Shown here one piece after another: positions 21,120 to 32,132 of a DNA stretch of 64,000 bases. The DNA is taken from NCBI GenBank assembly GCA_963585895.1, contig OY757913.1:103181645-103245644 (forward strand). The letters run 5' to 3'. The notes beneath the pieces were generated by a model, which had not been told where the DNA came from, made no database searches, and saw nothing but the letters and a program-made list of their open reading frames with translations. How positions within the stretch are numbered: position 1 is the stretch's first letter; the number at the start of each line of letters is the position of its first letter. The translations under genes and the position numbers were made by a program. Source of the DNA: Sepioteuthis lessoniana (Eukaryota > Mollusca > Cephalopoda > Myopsida > Loliginidae).

Positions 21120-21205
21120 GGTTTCTTTTATTTGTTTAATGGCATATCAACCTTTGTAGGTTATTTAATACTAAAGCCATCCTTATTGAAAAACAGTAGT
21201 GGTAC
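21120..21205 (-). repeat. CCAA-SINE tail fragment
   Basis: TAATGGCATATCAACCTTTGTAGGTTATTTAATAC is the family tail in reverse. The rest is cut off where the ATG-tail LINE begins. Confidence 0.75.
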
Positions 21206-21209
21206 TAAT

Positions 21210-21562
21210 CTCCGTCTAGTGTGGCAATGTTGCCCGTTTGGTTGTAACACATATATTCAGTTTTGTGTACATTGACATGGAACGGGCAACATTGCCACAC
21301 TAGACGGAGCCTCTCCGAAACTAGTAGACAAATTCACCTACCTAGGAAGTAGCGTCTCATCAACCAAAAAAGACATCGACGCACGACTGACGAAGGCATG
21401 GACGGCTATCGATAGGCTCTCGATCATATGGAAATCAGACCTAACCGATAAAATGAAACGCAGTTTCTTCCAGGCAGCGGTTGTGTCGATACTGCTATAT
21501 GGATGCATTACATAGACGCTAACTAAAGGGCTGGAGAAGAAACTAGACGGAAATTACACAAC
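21210..21562 (+). mobile_element. ATG-tail LINE with 5' inversion
   Basis: The forward part (21281-21562) encodes KLVDKFTYLGSSVSSTKKDI, MKRSFFQAAVVSILLYGC and LEKKLDGNYTT with stops. The first ~70 bp (21210-21280) are the adjacent upstream coding segment (HKTEYMCYNQTGNIATLDG) in reverse orientation. The junction duplicates 29 bp as a perfect inverted repeat (21210-21238 and 21281-21309). The 3' part is lost at a SINE-A scrap (about 21563-21605). Confidence 0.85.
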
Positions 21563-21605
21563 CTAGTCTGTCCTACTATTTACCCATAGCTGGAGGGAGA
21601 ATATC

Positions 21606-22420
21606 AAAATGTCAAAAACATTACGCCGTTAAACACATTCTCATAGAATATAGAGCTTTCGCACTCAGCAGAAAAAAATCATGGGGTTCATACATTTTTT
21701 TGACTATCACTCGGTCTGGTTGCCTGGCTGAGATTTGGTGATTTGTTTATATATCAAAATACTATAGAAGTTGTGCGTCTCATTTTGGGGGATTTTTATA
21801 AGCCCCGAAATGCCCGGTTTATTCCTACGTTTTGTAAAAGAATAAACTGTACTTCAACAGCAGTAGGGAAATGGGTGATAGCTTTTGAAGAAGGGAGACG
21901 TACGACTTTTAGTGTAACAAAATTTATATACAACAACAACAAAAATGAACAGGGTATTACACCAAATGGAACAAACAACGAATATGTAAGAGTTCAAAAA
22001 AGAGTTCAAGGTTCAGATAGGTGGTAGGGTTTTGTAAGGTTTGTAAGGTTTACTTGTAAGGTTGTTATAAGGTAAAGTTATAAGGTAAAGGTGTAAGATA
22101 AAGTTATAAGGTAAAGGTTTAAGGTAAGGTTTGCAGATAAAATTCCAGCTGGAACTTAGCTGTGTGTCCTGTTCCTTTTAACTCAGCACGTGCGTTCGTC
22201 GCTCTTGGCTCCTGGCTGGTGGAAGGTACCAAATACGTTTGCCGTCAATGACCTGTTGCTAACAGCGGTGGGAGTGGAAAAAAGAGGAAGAATCTTCAAT
22301 CGTAGTTCTTTTTATAGTGAACCCCACGTGACCCCAAGGGGCTGCTGATATTCGGTGAAACAGGATCACCAGTTCCTTAACCAAATTTCTACACATTCTT
22401 CAGGTTGGATCCCGGATTAT
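21606..22420. other. Unassigned stretch with a degenerate GGTAAAG tandem
   Basis: Between about 22020 and 22140, TTATAAGGTAAAG-type units repeat imperfectly. The next 200 bp are more GC-rich (CACGTGACCCCAAGGGG) and could be an old LTR, but no paired copy or target duplication is seen. A 94-codon frame at 21743-22027 has no recognisable domain. Confidence 0.4.
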
Positions 22421-22424
22421 GAAT

Positions 22425-22830
22425 ATATCACTTGATCGTAGGGTCAAATTTCAGTTTTTTGCACAATTCCCAGTTGATCACCTTCCCAATGCAGTCGTAT
22501 CTAATCTTATATTATTTTTATGTTAATTTGCAGCATTCCCTTATCATTTACTCCTTTTCGAGTTTTTCACACATGCGTTAGCCAATGGTTTCCATTTGAG
22601 TTTGAGTTTCAATAAGTCTCCTCAAGTCTCCAGGACCCTTCTCAATATTGTGGCTGATTTCAATAATGCTGAAGTTTAGATGGTCTCTCCTCGTCCTCTT
22701 AGTTTCATATCTTCCAGTACCTGTGCCAATTCTTTGCTGACTGTAAGAAGACCACCAATTACAATTGGTATTATCGTCCCTTTCATGGCCCATAGTTTTT
22801 CTGTTCTCAAGCAAGGTCCAGGTTATTTAC
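22425..22830 (-). mobile_element. Dong-like LINE, two 3' fragments head to tail
   Basis: On the minus strand a 3'-end fragment (22830-22560; peptide ENRKTMGHERDDNTNCNW side, GGAGACTTATTGAAACTCAA) is followed by an internal fragment (about 22550-22430; GGTGATCAACTGGGAATTGTGCAAAAAAC). The order is the same as in the other concatemers. Confidence 0.8.
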
Positions 22831-23225
22831 TTTAAACCATATAATTATTTGCGGGTTATTAGCAATAATAAAGAATCAAAATAAAAGAATGACCATTTTT
22901 ATATCTCTTTTAAAATTTTCATTTATTTCAGTTATTTTTTTCTAATAAAAAACATTGTTTAAATTACCTTATCGTAAATAATTAGATAATTATTTTACCT
23001 TAAATTAAATTATGAAGTAATGAAACTACATTACAATTAATAGTAAATCACCTCAAAGGATGCTCTTATTTTCATTCTTTTTTTAATCGTAATCTTCAAT
23101 AATCCTTGGTGATTTCTTCGAACATTAAGTGGCTAAAGTGAACATTTTAAACTGAAAATGAATCTACATTCAGACTTAATTCCTTTGGTCATGCAAATAA
23201 AAGCGAAATTTGTTCATGGTCAATG
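22831..23225. other. Unassigned AT-rich stretch
   Basis: Nothing recognised. Confidence 0.5.
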
Positions 23226-23229
23226 GGAG

Positions 23230-23465
23230 CGCGAATCCAGACCCAATATTAAAAAGTTACATATAGGCTTTCAGTTGCGAAACCAATATTGAACAGCTAA
23301 GTCTGCCCTACTTACGACTGTAGTGGGATTAGTTAGACGCAATCACTTCGTTAGGTTTTCAAAATACCGTACGAAAAGTTTGCGTAGAACTATAGAAAAT
23401 ACAGTTTCATGCAGGATTTGAACTACTTAGGACGATAATTGTTACAATACGAGCGCCAAGTCATT
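23230..23465 (-). repeat. SINE-A, diverged
   Basis: In reverse: GTAACAATTATCGTCCTAAGTAGTTCAAATCCTGC (decayed A box plus B box), then …AAGTAGGGCAGACTTAGCTG…GGTTTCGCAACTG. Confidence 0.6.
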
Positions 23466-24241
23466 CTTGCTGATGCCAACATACAAAAACTCCCTCACAC
23501 ACACACAAAAAAAGGAAAAGAATAAACTGATCAGAATAATTTAAACTGGCATCTACCCTCTCGATAAATAAACGAATATTTCGAGATAAAGCTTTTTATT
23601 TACATTTATGTGAATATTTATGCAAGAGATGTTTACTTTGAGAAAAAAAGACAAAAAACCGAAGACTTAGCGAAAGAAAGAAACATAGAATAGTGTTAGC
23701 GCATTATGACGCATTTTTTTTTTCGAAAGTGTTCCACGAAGTTTTATTTCTTTCACACCTTAGCAGACATAAGCCCATCGCTTGAAAAGCTGAGAAAATC
23801 TGCCTTCCGTGAAATAAGAGAATAGACAAGTTAAACAAGAGAGAGAGAGACAGAGACAGAGACAGAAAGAGAGACAGAGACAGAGACAGAGAACAGGGAA
23901 AATAAAGCAAATTTATTAAGAACGACGACTGAAATTAAAGAAAATGAGCGATAATTTCAAACTTTTTGTAAACTCATTATCTCTTAATACATATTTCAAT
24001 CTATCTAACTATTCATCATATTCTTATATATAAAGCACGAAGTTATTTTATAGATACATGAACGTACATACGCACATTTATGTGTGTGTGCATCTGTGTG
24101 TGTATGTGTGAGAGTGTGCGTGTGAACCAATTGTTCTGGAGCCGTTTTTCTTAAGAATGTGCTCAAATATTGATCAGCAGAGCAGAGTAAAGGGTAAAAG
24201 AAACTGTTATTTAAAGCACGTTCTAATAATGGCTTTAAGAC

Positions 24242-24300
<59 letters not shown>

Positions 24301-24614
24301 TATGTGTGTGTGTGTGTGTCTGTATGTGTATCTGTGATCATGTTTTCCAATGAATTGAAAGTTTTCGCATAATTTAAATTAACATAATGATTTGGAAATT
24401 CATTATCTTTATAAGAAGTTGTAGGCCATTATTTCATAATTAAGCTTATTATCTTTTAGCTATCTTCAGTGAAGATATCTAAATTATACAAATCCTTTCA
24501 TTTTTCTTTAACTTTTATGTACCAGTAAATAAATTCGAAGATATCCATATATTTTTTTAGCTTTCCATGAGTAATATACAACTAATATATATATATACAT
24601 ACATACATACATAC

Positions 24615-24685
<71 letters not shown>

Positions 24686-24965
24686 ATGTATTATATCCGA
24701 TTCATATATAAAATAGAGTGTGGGATTTAAATAGTCTCATTATGTTGTACACAATTGTAATTTAGATAATTTTTAATGAAAAAGAATAAAGAATTTCAAA
24801 ACAAAACAAACAAACAAGCAAAAACAATTACGAATAAAACGTAGTTTAATCAAACATTTAAAATCTAAAGTTAGATAATCTAATCATTTTGTTTAGGCAA
24901 TTAAAATCAGTATTTTACAAGTATATTAAGGCAGTTAATTGAAGTAACTGTAAAATATATTCATA
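23466..24965. other. Unassigned 1.5 kb with several microsatellites
   Basis: A GA-rich run (about 23843-23892), imperfect TG (24078-24122), AT/GT (24243-24320), and TACA/TA (about 24586-24685) are embedded in AT-rich DNA. No gene or interspersed repeat was identified. Confidence 0.6.
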
Positions 24966-24969
24966 TAAA

Positions 24970-25200
24970 TCACATTGCCAGTAGAACTTAGGATACAATG
25001 ACTGCATTCCTTTTCAAAAGAGAAAGACATCACCCTGCAAAAAATTATCTCATACTTTTGACACTAAACTTTATTTGATTCTGAGTATCTGGTTCTGGAA
25101 CTCTTGGGTGTGTAGTGTATCCTTTCATTGCTGTTACTCCCAGGTCCACTCTGATTCTTGTTATTGCCATATCTACAGGTTAGAGAAATTGTTCAATCAT
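24970..25200 (+). repeat. CCAA-SINE copy 9, diverged head
   Basis: GTAGAACTTAGGATACAATGACTGC, GACACTAAACTTTATTTGATTCTGAG, CTGGTTCTGGAACTCTTGGG and CTCCCAGGTCCACTCTG follow head order. No tail. Confidence 0.6.
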
Positions 25201-25240
25201 TTATTAAGGATTATTATTATCATCATCATCATATTCCTTG

Positions 25241-25527
25241 GAGGTGCCCGTGGTGTAATGGTTATCGTCACAGGATATGGACACGGCGATACGAGTTCAA
25301 TACCTGGACAAGACTGATTGCATTTCACATAGCACTAATGCCCTTGGTATGAATCCAATTATTCTCCCTCCAGCTATGGGTAAATAGTATGGCAGACTGG
25401 GTTCTTCAGCATTGGTGAGACAACTAGTCTAGTAGAAGGAAAACTCTGAATTCAAACCTGCTAAACTCCGCTTAAAAAATTGACCTTGTGTCATATCCTG
25501 CCCGAGCGGAGGGGTTGGGTAAATAGG
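25241..25527 (+). repeat. SINE-A, complete, with exact 16 bp target duplication
   Basis: Head GCCCGTGGTGTAATGGTTATCGTC and ACGAGTTCAATACCTGG. Body ATTTCACATAGCACTAATGCCC, CTCCCTCCAGCTATGGGTAAATAG, AACTCTGAATTCAAACC. End GAGCGGAGGGGTTGGGTAAATAG. The exact repeat ATCATCATATTCCTTG lies at 25225-25240 and 25528-25543. The target is the 3' tail of a Dong-like LINE. Confidence 0.92.
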
Positions 25528-26525
25528 ATCATCATATTCCTTGCAAGTGTTTCCCGCAAGTGTTAGCAGGTGGTCTTTTCACTGGTCTAAGTGACAGCAA
25601 GCTTCCTTATGTCTCCAGGACTCTTCTCAGTAGTCAATGTCAACAATGTAGCATGCAGTCTGAATGTTCTCGATTTTTCCGCTTATTTCCGATGATTTCC
25701 AACATCACCAGTTTTTCTTCCAAGCTTTTTGGGACCGTTCTAAGCGAGTTAGTCACATTAGTTTGTCCCTATGGCGGTGTTTTGTGCTACTATTTGAAGA
25801 GATTCCGTTTTCGCTTAAGCTTTCTCTTTCTTAACCCCGTCCAAGTTTTCTAGAGTGATATTTCCCTTGTTTTTTGCTTGAATTATCCATACAGTTGTTT
25901 TTCTTCCCCTTTTTGCTTTTTAGTCATTGTTGTTCTGTTGATCATTGATTTTCTTGTGTTGTTTCTGGTCGCTGTAATTAGTCTTTCTTTACTAATGTAT
26001 TCTTCGAGTCTTCTTATCGATATATCGACTCAATCTTCAGTGCTGGCGATTCTTCTTCCTCCTTCTTTTTCCGACACATATAGTCTGTCTGTTATCTCTT
26101 GGATATAAAGCCTTATGCATCGTCATTAACTTTCTAGTTCTCTGTTCCGTTTGTTTAATTCTTTTATTATTATTTACTCCTTTGAGAGTTTTTCGCACCT
26201 GCTTTCGTTGATGGTCTCTCACTGGGGTTCGAGTGACTGTAAGTATCCTCAAGTCTCCAAGACTCTTCTCGGTATTCTGGCCAGTCTTAATGTTGTAGTC
26301 TGCATGGTCTCTCCTTGTCCTCAGATTTCCAAGTCTTCCATCCACTTTATCAATCCTTTGAGGATTGCTCCAAGTGCTCCTACCACAACTGGTACTACCA
26401 TCACGCTCATGTTTTATTTTTTATTAGTTTTGTAGTAAGTCGTAGTTACTTATCTCTCTTACCGCTTTCTTTTATTTTCAATTTGTGTTCTGCCGGGACA
26501 GCAAAGTCCACAATGTATCACTTAT
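25528..26525 (-). mobile_element. Dong-like LINE, two copies head to tail, one reaching the RT thumb
   Basis: On the minus strand: copy a, 26525 to about 26176 (…GACTTTGCTGTCCCGGCAG… to its 3' end), a TAA/TTA patch, then copy b from about 26160. Copy b's peptide RELESMTMHKALYPRDN-like (26130-26080) matches the post-RT thumb of the long copy at 54740. Copy b has lost its middle (about 26040-25720 is unrecognisable) and ends with a 3' tip at about 25545. Confidence 0.8.
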
Positions 26526-26526
26526 A

Positions 26527-26785
26527 AGTAAAAGTAAAGTTGTCTCCCTTTAGTCAAGGGTGACCCGTAGGCTCCCTTTTCAATAGCTACTACACCAAGG
26601 TATAGGGGAGGGTGCTACTCCTTTCCCTGGATTGCTACACTTTACTCTTGATACGTAGCTTACATTGTTGAGTGTTAAGCAAGGAGGTATCAAGTATCAT
26701 TTTTAAAGTCTTTGGTATGGCGTGATCACGGATTGAACCTAGGACTCCAGGACCATTGGCGAACACGCAACCCAATAGGAGTCAC
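26527..26785 (-). repeat. SINE-C
   Basis: Tail AAGTAAAAGTAAAGTTGTCTCCCTTTAG (26527 on), body GGGGAGGGTGCTACTCC, TTGAGTGTTAAGCAAGGAGG, head complement GATTGAACCTAGGACTCC…GGCGAACACGC. Confidence 0.85.
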
Positions 26786-27195
26786 TTGTTTACACACAAG
26801 AAAACGATCTAACGACTCCATTTCAAACGATTCAGTTTAGCATGTCAATAAAGATAAATGGTTCCAAATATTGTTATCTATCACCAATAATTCAATTCAA
26901 CATCAGTCATATGTTTACACACAATTAAATGATTAAACGGTTCTATCTAGAATAATTCAGTTTAAATTAAGTTATTTGTTTACTATCAGTTTAAATGTCA
27001 ACGTACTCAGTTTATGTGTGAAACAGTTCTACTTAACCCAGGTACTACCACTCCGGACCAGATTTGACCTGCAAGCAATGGCAATGAAGGGGTACTCCGC
27101 ACTCCCCAAAAGTCTGGCATTACAGGAACCTCTCCATGAAATTATTTAGTGACGTATCAGGGAATCTTGTTGAGGGAGTCTTACCCGTTTGTATA
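26786..27195 (-). repeat. CCAA-SINE copy 10, head side expanded into a minisatellite
   Basis: Internal units (26786-27040), then head elements ACCCAGGTACTACCACTCCGG, GGCAATGAAGGGGTACTCCGC and CATTACAGGAACCTC. The head enters the 39 bp array at GATGCAAGCTGTGTAATCTACAG. Confidence 0.8.
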
Positions 27196-27665
27196 GATGC
27201 AAGCTGTGTAATCTACAGAAGAGGCCAGCAATTAGATGCAATTGGTGTGCTCTACAGAAGAGGCCAACAATTTGATGCAATCTGTGTACTCTACAGAAAA
27301 GGTCAACAATTATACGCAATCTGTGTACTCTTTAAAAATGACCAACAATTAGACGCAATCTGTGTACTCTACAGAAGAGGCCAACAATTAGATGCAGTCT
27401 GTGTACTCTACAGAAGAGGTCAACAATTAGACGCAATATGTGTACTCTACAGAAGCGGCCAACAATTAGATGCAATCTGTGTACTCTTTAGAAATGACCA
27501 ACAATTAGACGCAATCTGTGTACTCTACCGAAGAGGCCAACAATTAGATGCAATCTGTGTACTCCACAGAAGAGGTCAACAATTAGACGCAATATGTGTA
27601 CTCTTTCGAAATGACCAACAATTAGATGCAATCTGTCTACACTACAGAAGAGGCCAGCAATTATG
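27190..27665. repeat. 39 bp minisatellite, about 12 units, in open frame
   Basis: Units encode RRGQQLDAICVLY-like 13-mers on the plus strand. A second unit type has FRND in place of YRRG. The 39 bp period is a multiple of three, so a 176-codon frame (27136-27666) stays open. The unit matches the outer end of the CCAA-SINE head (GATGCAGTCGGTGTATTCTACAG), so this is an expanded repeat, not a gene. Confidence 0.9.
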
Positions 27666-27669
27666 AGTA

Positions 27670-28750
27670 TCTGTATAAAATAAGTCACCATTTAAGTCTA
27701 GCAATATAAAATAGGCCACCTTTAGAAAAATCAAAATGACGTGCTTTTTGTGCTTTCCTTCATAGCTAAATCTTTTGGAAATAGATTTTCAAATTTGATA
27801 CCTAATTTTTTAACGGGTTTTTAGTACTGATATCATCTTTGCTGAATTTGTTTTCGTCTTAGTAGGACAACCTATCAAACGGAAGGAAAATACGTGAATT
27901 CCAAACCCGAGATGTGAAATTTGGAAAATCTTTGCTACCCTTCTGTTATCAGCTTGTCTCAAAAGTAACGCTGATCGTGTATAAACGTTCACCATTCTAA
28001 ACAAAAATCAAGTGTGTAAATAGTCGGTCGGTTCGTCTTCCCTGTTCTGGCCTCATATGTCTTACGTGGCGGAAGAGGCTTCACTGGATTTAAAATGTGA
28101 TATCTTGACTTATTCGTTCTAAGGAAATATCGAGTCGTGTTTTATTATACGTATAAAAAAATCACAAAATATATTTTCAAAAATTAGAATATATTTTTTT
28201 AATTTAAAGTGAAATATATCAAAAGCCTCGAAGCTATTCGATGAAAACAAAAGCGCCAATATTGGAATTCACTCAATGAACTTTAACTAAAAGGCTTCCT
28301 TATAATCTTGAAGCTCTAAAATAAAGTAAGAAAAACAAAAGAAGCATTGGCAATTTGTGATTTCAGATCTAAACAACCACACAAGGGTGAATCCGTTCGA
28401 AATTGAATTTGCTAAGAGAAAAATGTTTTGACATCTGTTTATTTAAAGTTTATTTTATGAATTTCATTGTCTGATCTGAATTACGTTACTTTAAGCAATT
28501 CTGGGATGATGATGAGATAATATCATCCAAACAGAATATGGTTTTGAATAAAGCTGAGAAATTTACGTAGACTTTATGAAGAAGGGCAAGAAGTGATAGA
28601 GTGGTAAACACACAAGCGATTATATAGGGAGGTGCAGAAGTCACTATTTTAAACAAACATAATTCATTTTAGCAGACAGTGTAGGAAGAGTAATTGTACC
28701 GATCAATAAGTGCTGACCTTGAACGAATAGTTGTTTTTGGTTATCATAAC
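27670..28750. other. Unassigned 1.1 kb AT-rich stretch
   Basis: No repeat family or gene recognised. Confidence 0.5.
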
Positions 28751-28754
28751 TCAG

Positions 28755-29005
28755 GTTATCTGGTGGTGTAATGGTTTAAAGCGCTTGACTGCGGAATTGT
28801 AGTAAAGCGTGTTCGAACTCCAGTCGAGCTATTACGTTCACTTTCAGACAAATGCCCTTGGGGAACGTAGGAACCCCCTCATCATCCCAGCTGTGAGTTA
28901 AATAATACCACTACCGTTCTTCGAGAAGGATGGTTAAGATATTAAATAACATATAAAGGGTGATATGAAATGAAAGAAAGAAACCAAATCAAACCAATCG
29001 AGCTA
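28755..29005 (+). repeat. SINE-B, well preserved
   Basis: Head TGGTGGTGTAATGGTTTAAAGCGCTTGACTGCGG (A box) and CGTGTTCGAACTCCAGTCG (B box). Body TACGTTCACTTTCAGACAAATGCCCTTGGGGAACG. The 3' tail TTAAATAACATATAAAGGGTGATATGAAATGAAAG…ACCAAATCAAACCAATC is the same tail motif as in the CCAA-SINE. Confidence 0.88.
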
Positions 29006-29219
29006 ACAGGAAAATAGGGAAAAGGAATGCAGTAATGTATTGATTGATTAATTTCAACGGCAGGTCAACCCATCAAAGGGTATTCTCTTTCTAGAGGTTC
29101 CTGAAGTAAAATATACCTTCATATTTACTTTTTTTCCTGTATTTGTTTCTTAAGGGTTTCTTTTTTTTTCGTTTTGTTTTCGACATAATCCCATCGAATA
29201 CGGATTATTTTTAAACAAT

Positions 29220-29430
29220 GATTTTATAGATCATGGATGGGGCCTGAACAGGTACAGCAACTCCAGCTCGAAGTGGTTCTGGGAGTGATGGCAATGAGGA
29301 GGTACTCTACATTGCCCAAGTCTTCAGAACTAGAGCTTCACTATTAGACGTAGTTTGGTACAACAATCAGGACACAGCCTTTGGGTGGATGTTTTCACCA
29401 CAATGTAGGGGATACAGTCGTTGTATGAGA
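29220..29430 (-). repeat. CCAA-SINE head, diverged (copy 11)
   Basis: ATAGATCATGGATGGGGCCTGAACAGG, GAAGTGGTTCTGGGAGTGATGGCAATGAGGAGGTACTC and CTATTAGACGTAGTTTGG keep the family head order. Confidence 0.65.
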
Positions 29431-29965
29431 TTCACTGACCTTGACGGAAAATAGTTTTAATAACATTGATTACCTCTCTGATCTTACTTGCGGAGTGTTA
29501 TGGGGACATATCCTACCATACCCCAAAGATGGACTCGTCCAACCTAAGCATATTCGCCGAGCTTAGCTCGCTCGGCGACGGCAACTTTTCGTTTCTTACG
29601 AGACATTTGACAAGCCGAGAACGGCTAGTACTTCCTTTGTATAACTTCTTTTTCTGCTTATACAATAACGTTCGCCTATCACCCGTTGTTTGGGTTGATC
29701 GTCCACCGGTCGTATCTTAATAGCACAACACGGAGACTATTCCTTTTTGTAATCAAAATCAAATTTCCTGGTCACCATTTGAAAACTGCTGAGAACATAC
29801 AACTGAAGGCAGTGCCAGTTTAAAACTTCCGGTGTTCTTTCCAGTCCTTGGAAAATCTTGGCGAGGATTTTAAGTTCTCAAGCAATTTATGTAGGAGAAG
29901 AAGCTGAATCATAAATAAGTTGATAAAAATAGAAAAAATATATGCGATTAATTTTATCGCTTACT
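29431..29965. other. Unassigned stretch with a GC-rich hairpin
   Basis: CGCCGAGC…GCTCGGCG (29555-29577) is an 8 bp perfect stem with a 7 nt loop inside an 84-codon frame (29466-29720) of unknown nature. Nothing else recognised. Confidence 0.45.
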
Positions 29966-29969
29966 TGAA

Positions 29970-30098
29970 TAATTTTTTATTGTTTATATAGAATGATTTT
30001 CATTTTTATATAGAATTAATTTTTATTTTTTATATAGAATGAATTTTTATTTTCTATATAGAATGAATTTTTATTTTTTATATAGAATGGATTTTTAT
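29970..30098. repeat. ~27 bp tandem repeat, about 5 units
   Basis: TTTTATATAGAATGAATTTTTA-type units repeat about five times. Confidence 0.9.
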
Positions 30099-30104
30099 AC
30101 TAAC

Positions 30105-30382
30105 TAAAAGGTGTGTTTACCGTAACGGATATCGTCACACGAATTGAAATCGGCTTCTCCATTTCAAATCCCAGACAGAGTTATTTGCATTTCATTTCTC
30201 CTTAATGCCCTTAAGAAAAACATGAATCATTCTGTTCTCTGTGGTTAAATAGTAGGACAAACTGTGTTCTTGTTAAGTCAGCCAGTCTAAGTGAAGGAAA
30301 ATTCTAAATTTCAACATGCAGTACTCTAGTTAAAATTAACCTTTTATCATGTATTACCGTGACTGAGGAGATGGATAAACAA

Positions 30383-30385
<3 letters not shown>
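30105..30385 (+). repeat. SINE-A, diverged
   Basis: TTTACCGTAACGGATATCGTCAC (A-box side), CCATTTCAAATCCCAG (B-box side), body TGCATTTCATTTCTCCTTAATGCCC, end GTGACTGAGGAGATGGATAAAC. It runs directly into an AC/AT microsatellite at 30386-30440. Confidence 0.75.

Positions 30386-30440
<55 letters not shown>
30386..30440. repeat. (AC)n(AT)n microsatellite
   Basis: AC run then AT run. Confidence 0.95.
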
Positions 30441-30443
<3 letters not shown>

Positions 30444-30765
30444 TTTTTAATTATTTCCATATAAAATAATTAAAATTAAGTAAAATTTTTTGAATATTTA
30501 TTTTAGAAGAAATGGTGATACGTTAAACAATTTATTTAAAGCTGAAAAAAATCCACTTCAGTTGAAATAAGTTCGAACATTATAATGTAAGTAATTAGTA
30601 ACTGTATAATAATCAATATATCGTTTAGTACAGAATACCATTACTTTCAATTTTTTAAAAATTCCACAAGATTAACTAATAGTCAAAAGCACAATTCCGA
30701 TATTCTTAATTTTTAATCGTTTCTTAATTAACATTAGCTTTCACTTCCTAATTGAAAAGACACTG
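30441..30765. other. Unassigned AT-rich stretch
   Basis: Nothing recognised. Confidence 0.5.
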
Positions 30766-31104
30766 TACTCAGCTGGCTATAGTTATAAATACGCCAGCCG
30801 TAATTCTGCAGAGGGATCAAAATTCGTGTACGAGTGACTTGCATATGACACAAAACGACCTAGCAGTGAGGCACCAGACTAGAAGATCTAGTGTATGTAG
30901 AGTGCCTCTTCATTGCCCTTATTCCAAGGTCCACTTTTTACGGAGTGGTGGAACATTTTAGGGCCTAATATATGGGCCAGATAGAACTGTTTAACCGTTT
31001 ACCCCTTTGCAAATAAATGTTTAATGTTAAATAAACTTATTCCTGTTAGATAGGAATACTTGAAACCACTTAACTGTATGCAAATAAATAAGTTCTGGTA
31101 TTTC

Positions 31105-31312
31105 AATCGCAGGTCGCGTCACACCAAAGACTTTAAAAAAGATACTTGATACCTCCTTTCTTAACACTCAGCAATATAAGGTACGTATCAAGGGAAAGTG
31201 TAGCAATCCAGGGAAAGGAGTAGCGCCCTATCCTACACCTCGGAGTAGTAGCTATTGAAAAGGGAGCCTTCCGGTTGCCCTCGACTACTAGTACTACAAC
31301 TATTATTATTCG
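31105..31312 (+). repeat. SINE-C, head truncated
   Basis: CACACCAAAGACTTTAAAAAAGATACTTGATACCTCC, TTAACACTCAGCAATATAAGGTACG, GGAGTAGCGCCC, tail TTGAAAAGGGAGCC…CCCTCGACTA. The tRNA-like head is missing. Confidence 0.8.
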
Positions 31313-31577
31313 TTTACAAACCATTAAGCTGTGAGTAAGCAAAGGATTGACATTAATTTTAAGTGTAATATAGCAACGTGAGAAAACATCTAACTGGGTG
31401 AAAACAAATGATTTGGGGTTAAAAAGGAATTCATGAAACCCCTTAAATGTTATCAAACAAACGAGATCTCGCTTGTTTGGAAAGTTTTTTTTTTCATAAG
31501 AGATTCGTTTACAATCAATTTAACTGTAAGCAAACAGATGATTGGCGATGAATAGAATTTTTCGTGTTAGATAGGAA

Positions 31578-32132
31578 TGTAACATACCCATGATTCGGAT
31601 ATATGAAACGTTGATAGAATGTTCATACACATATATATATAGAACATAGGAATCCCGAAACACGAAAAACACGAAATTGGTCCAGGTACGAAACTTTATT
31701 ACCTTTGAGTTAAAGGTTATTCGACACGAGGAGAGAGAGAGAGATACAATCTTTCTTTACTGACTGCTTTTACATCGTTAGCTCTCAATCTGACCAACGC
31801 GCGGCGCCCGTAGCGCACAAAGTCGTCTGGCCTCGCCCAGCTCTGAATGTCGACTCTCTCGTTCGGAGGCAGGAACTCAACTAACTGCTTTTTCTCAAAT
31901 CCCAAATCCTCAGCGCACGCTTCTGGGCATGACGTCATTCACTTCCCTAGTCACATTTCCTATCTGGGAATTTTATTTTGACATCTGTGAATGACGCATC
32001 CTCTCTGCGCGCACGTGAACACCTGCGTTAATGTTGCACCTAACTAACCCATGCACTGACCGAAAGGCTCTCATCCTAACTAAACCGAAAGGCAAGATAT
32101 ATAAAACGAAATCCCTCCTCCATTATATTACA
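31578..32132 (-). mobile_element. LTR-A solo LTR
   Basis: On the minus strand it runs TGTAATATAATGG…TGGGTATGTTACA. It carries a TATA-like TTTTATATATCTT near 32105, a CRE-type palindrome TGACGTCA (31930-31937), and AATAAA near 31694. Flanking GGAA/AGAA fits a decayed 4 bp duplication inside CCAA-SINE copy 12. No internal LTR-element sequence adjoins it. Confidence 0.85.

Noticed and set aside
25241..25310. tRNA gene
   Set aside because: A- and B-box-like sequences recur at many loci with the same non-tRNA body and a 16 bp target duplication, so this is a SINE head. The same holds for the other tRNA-like heads.
27190..27665. CRISPR-like array
   Set aside because: Units are contiguous, with no spacers of constant length and unrelated sequence, and the context is eukaryotic.
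27136..27666. 176-codon repeat protein
   Set aside because: The frame is open only because the 39 bp tandem unit is a multiple of three, and the unit derives from a SINE head.
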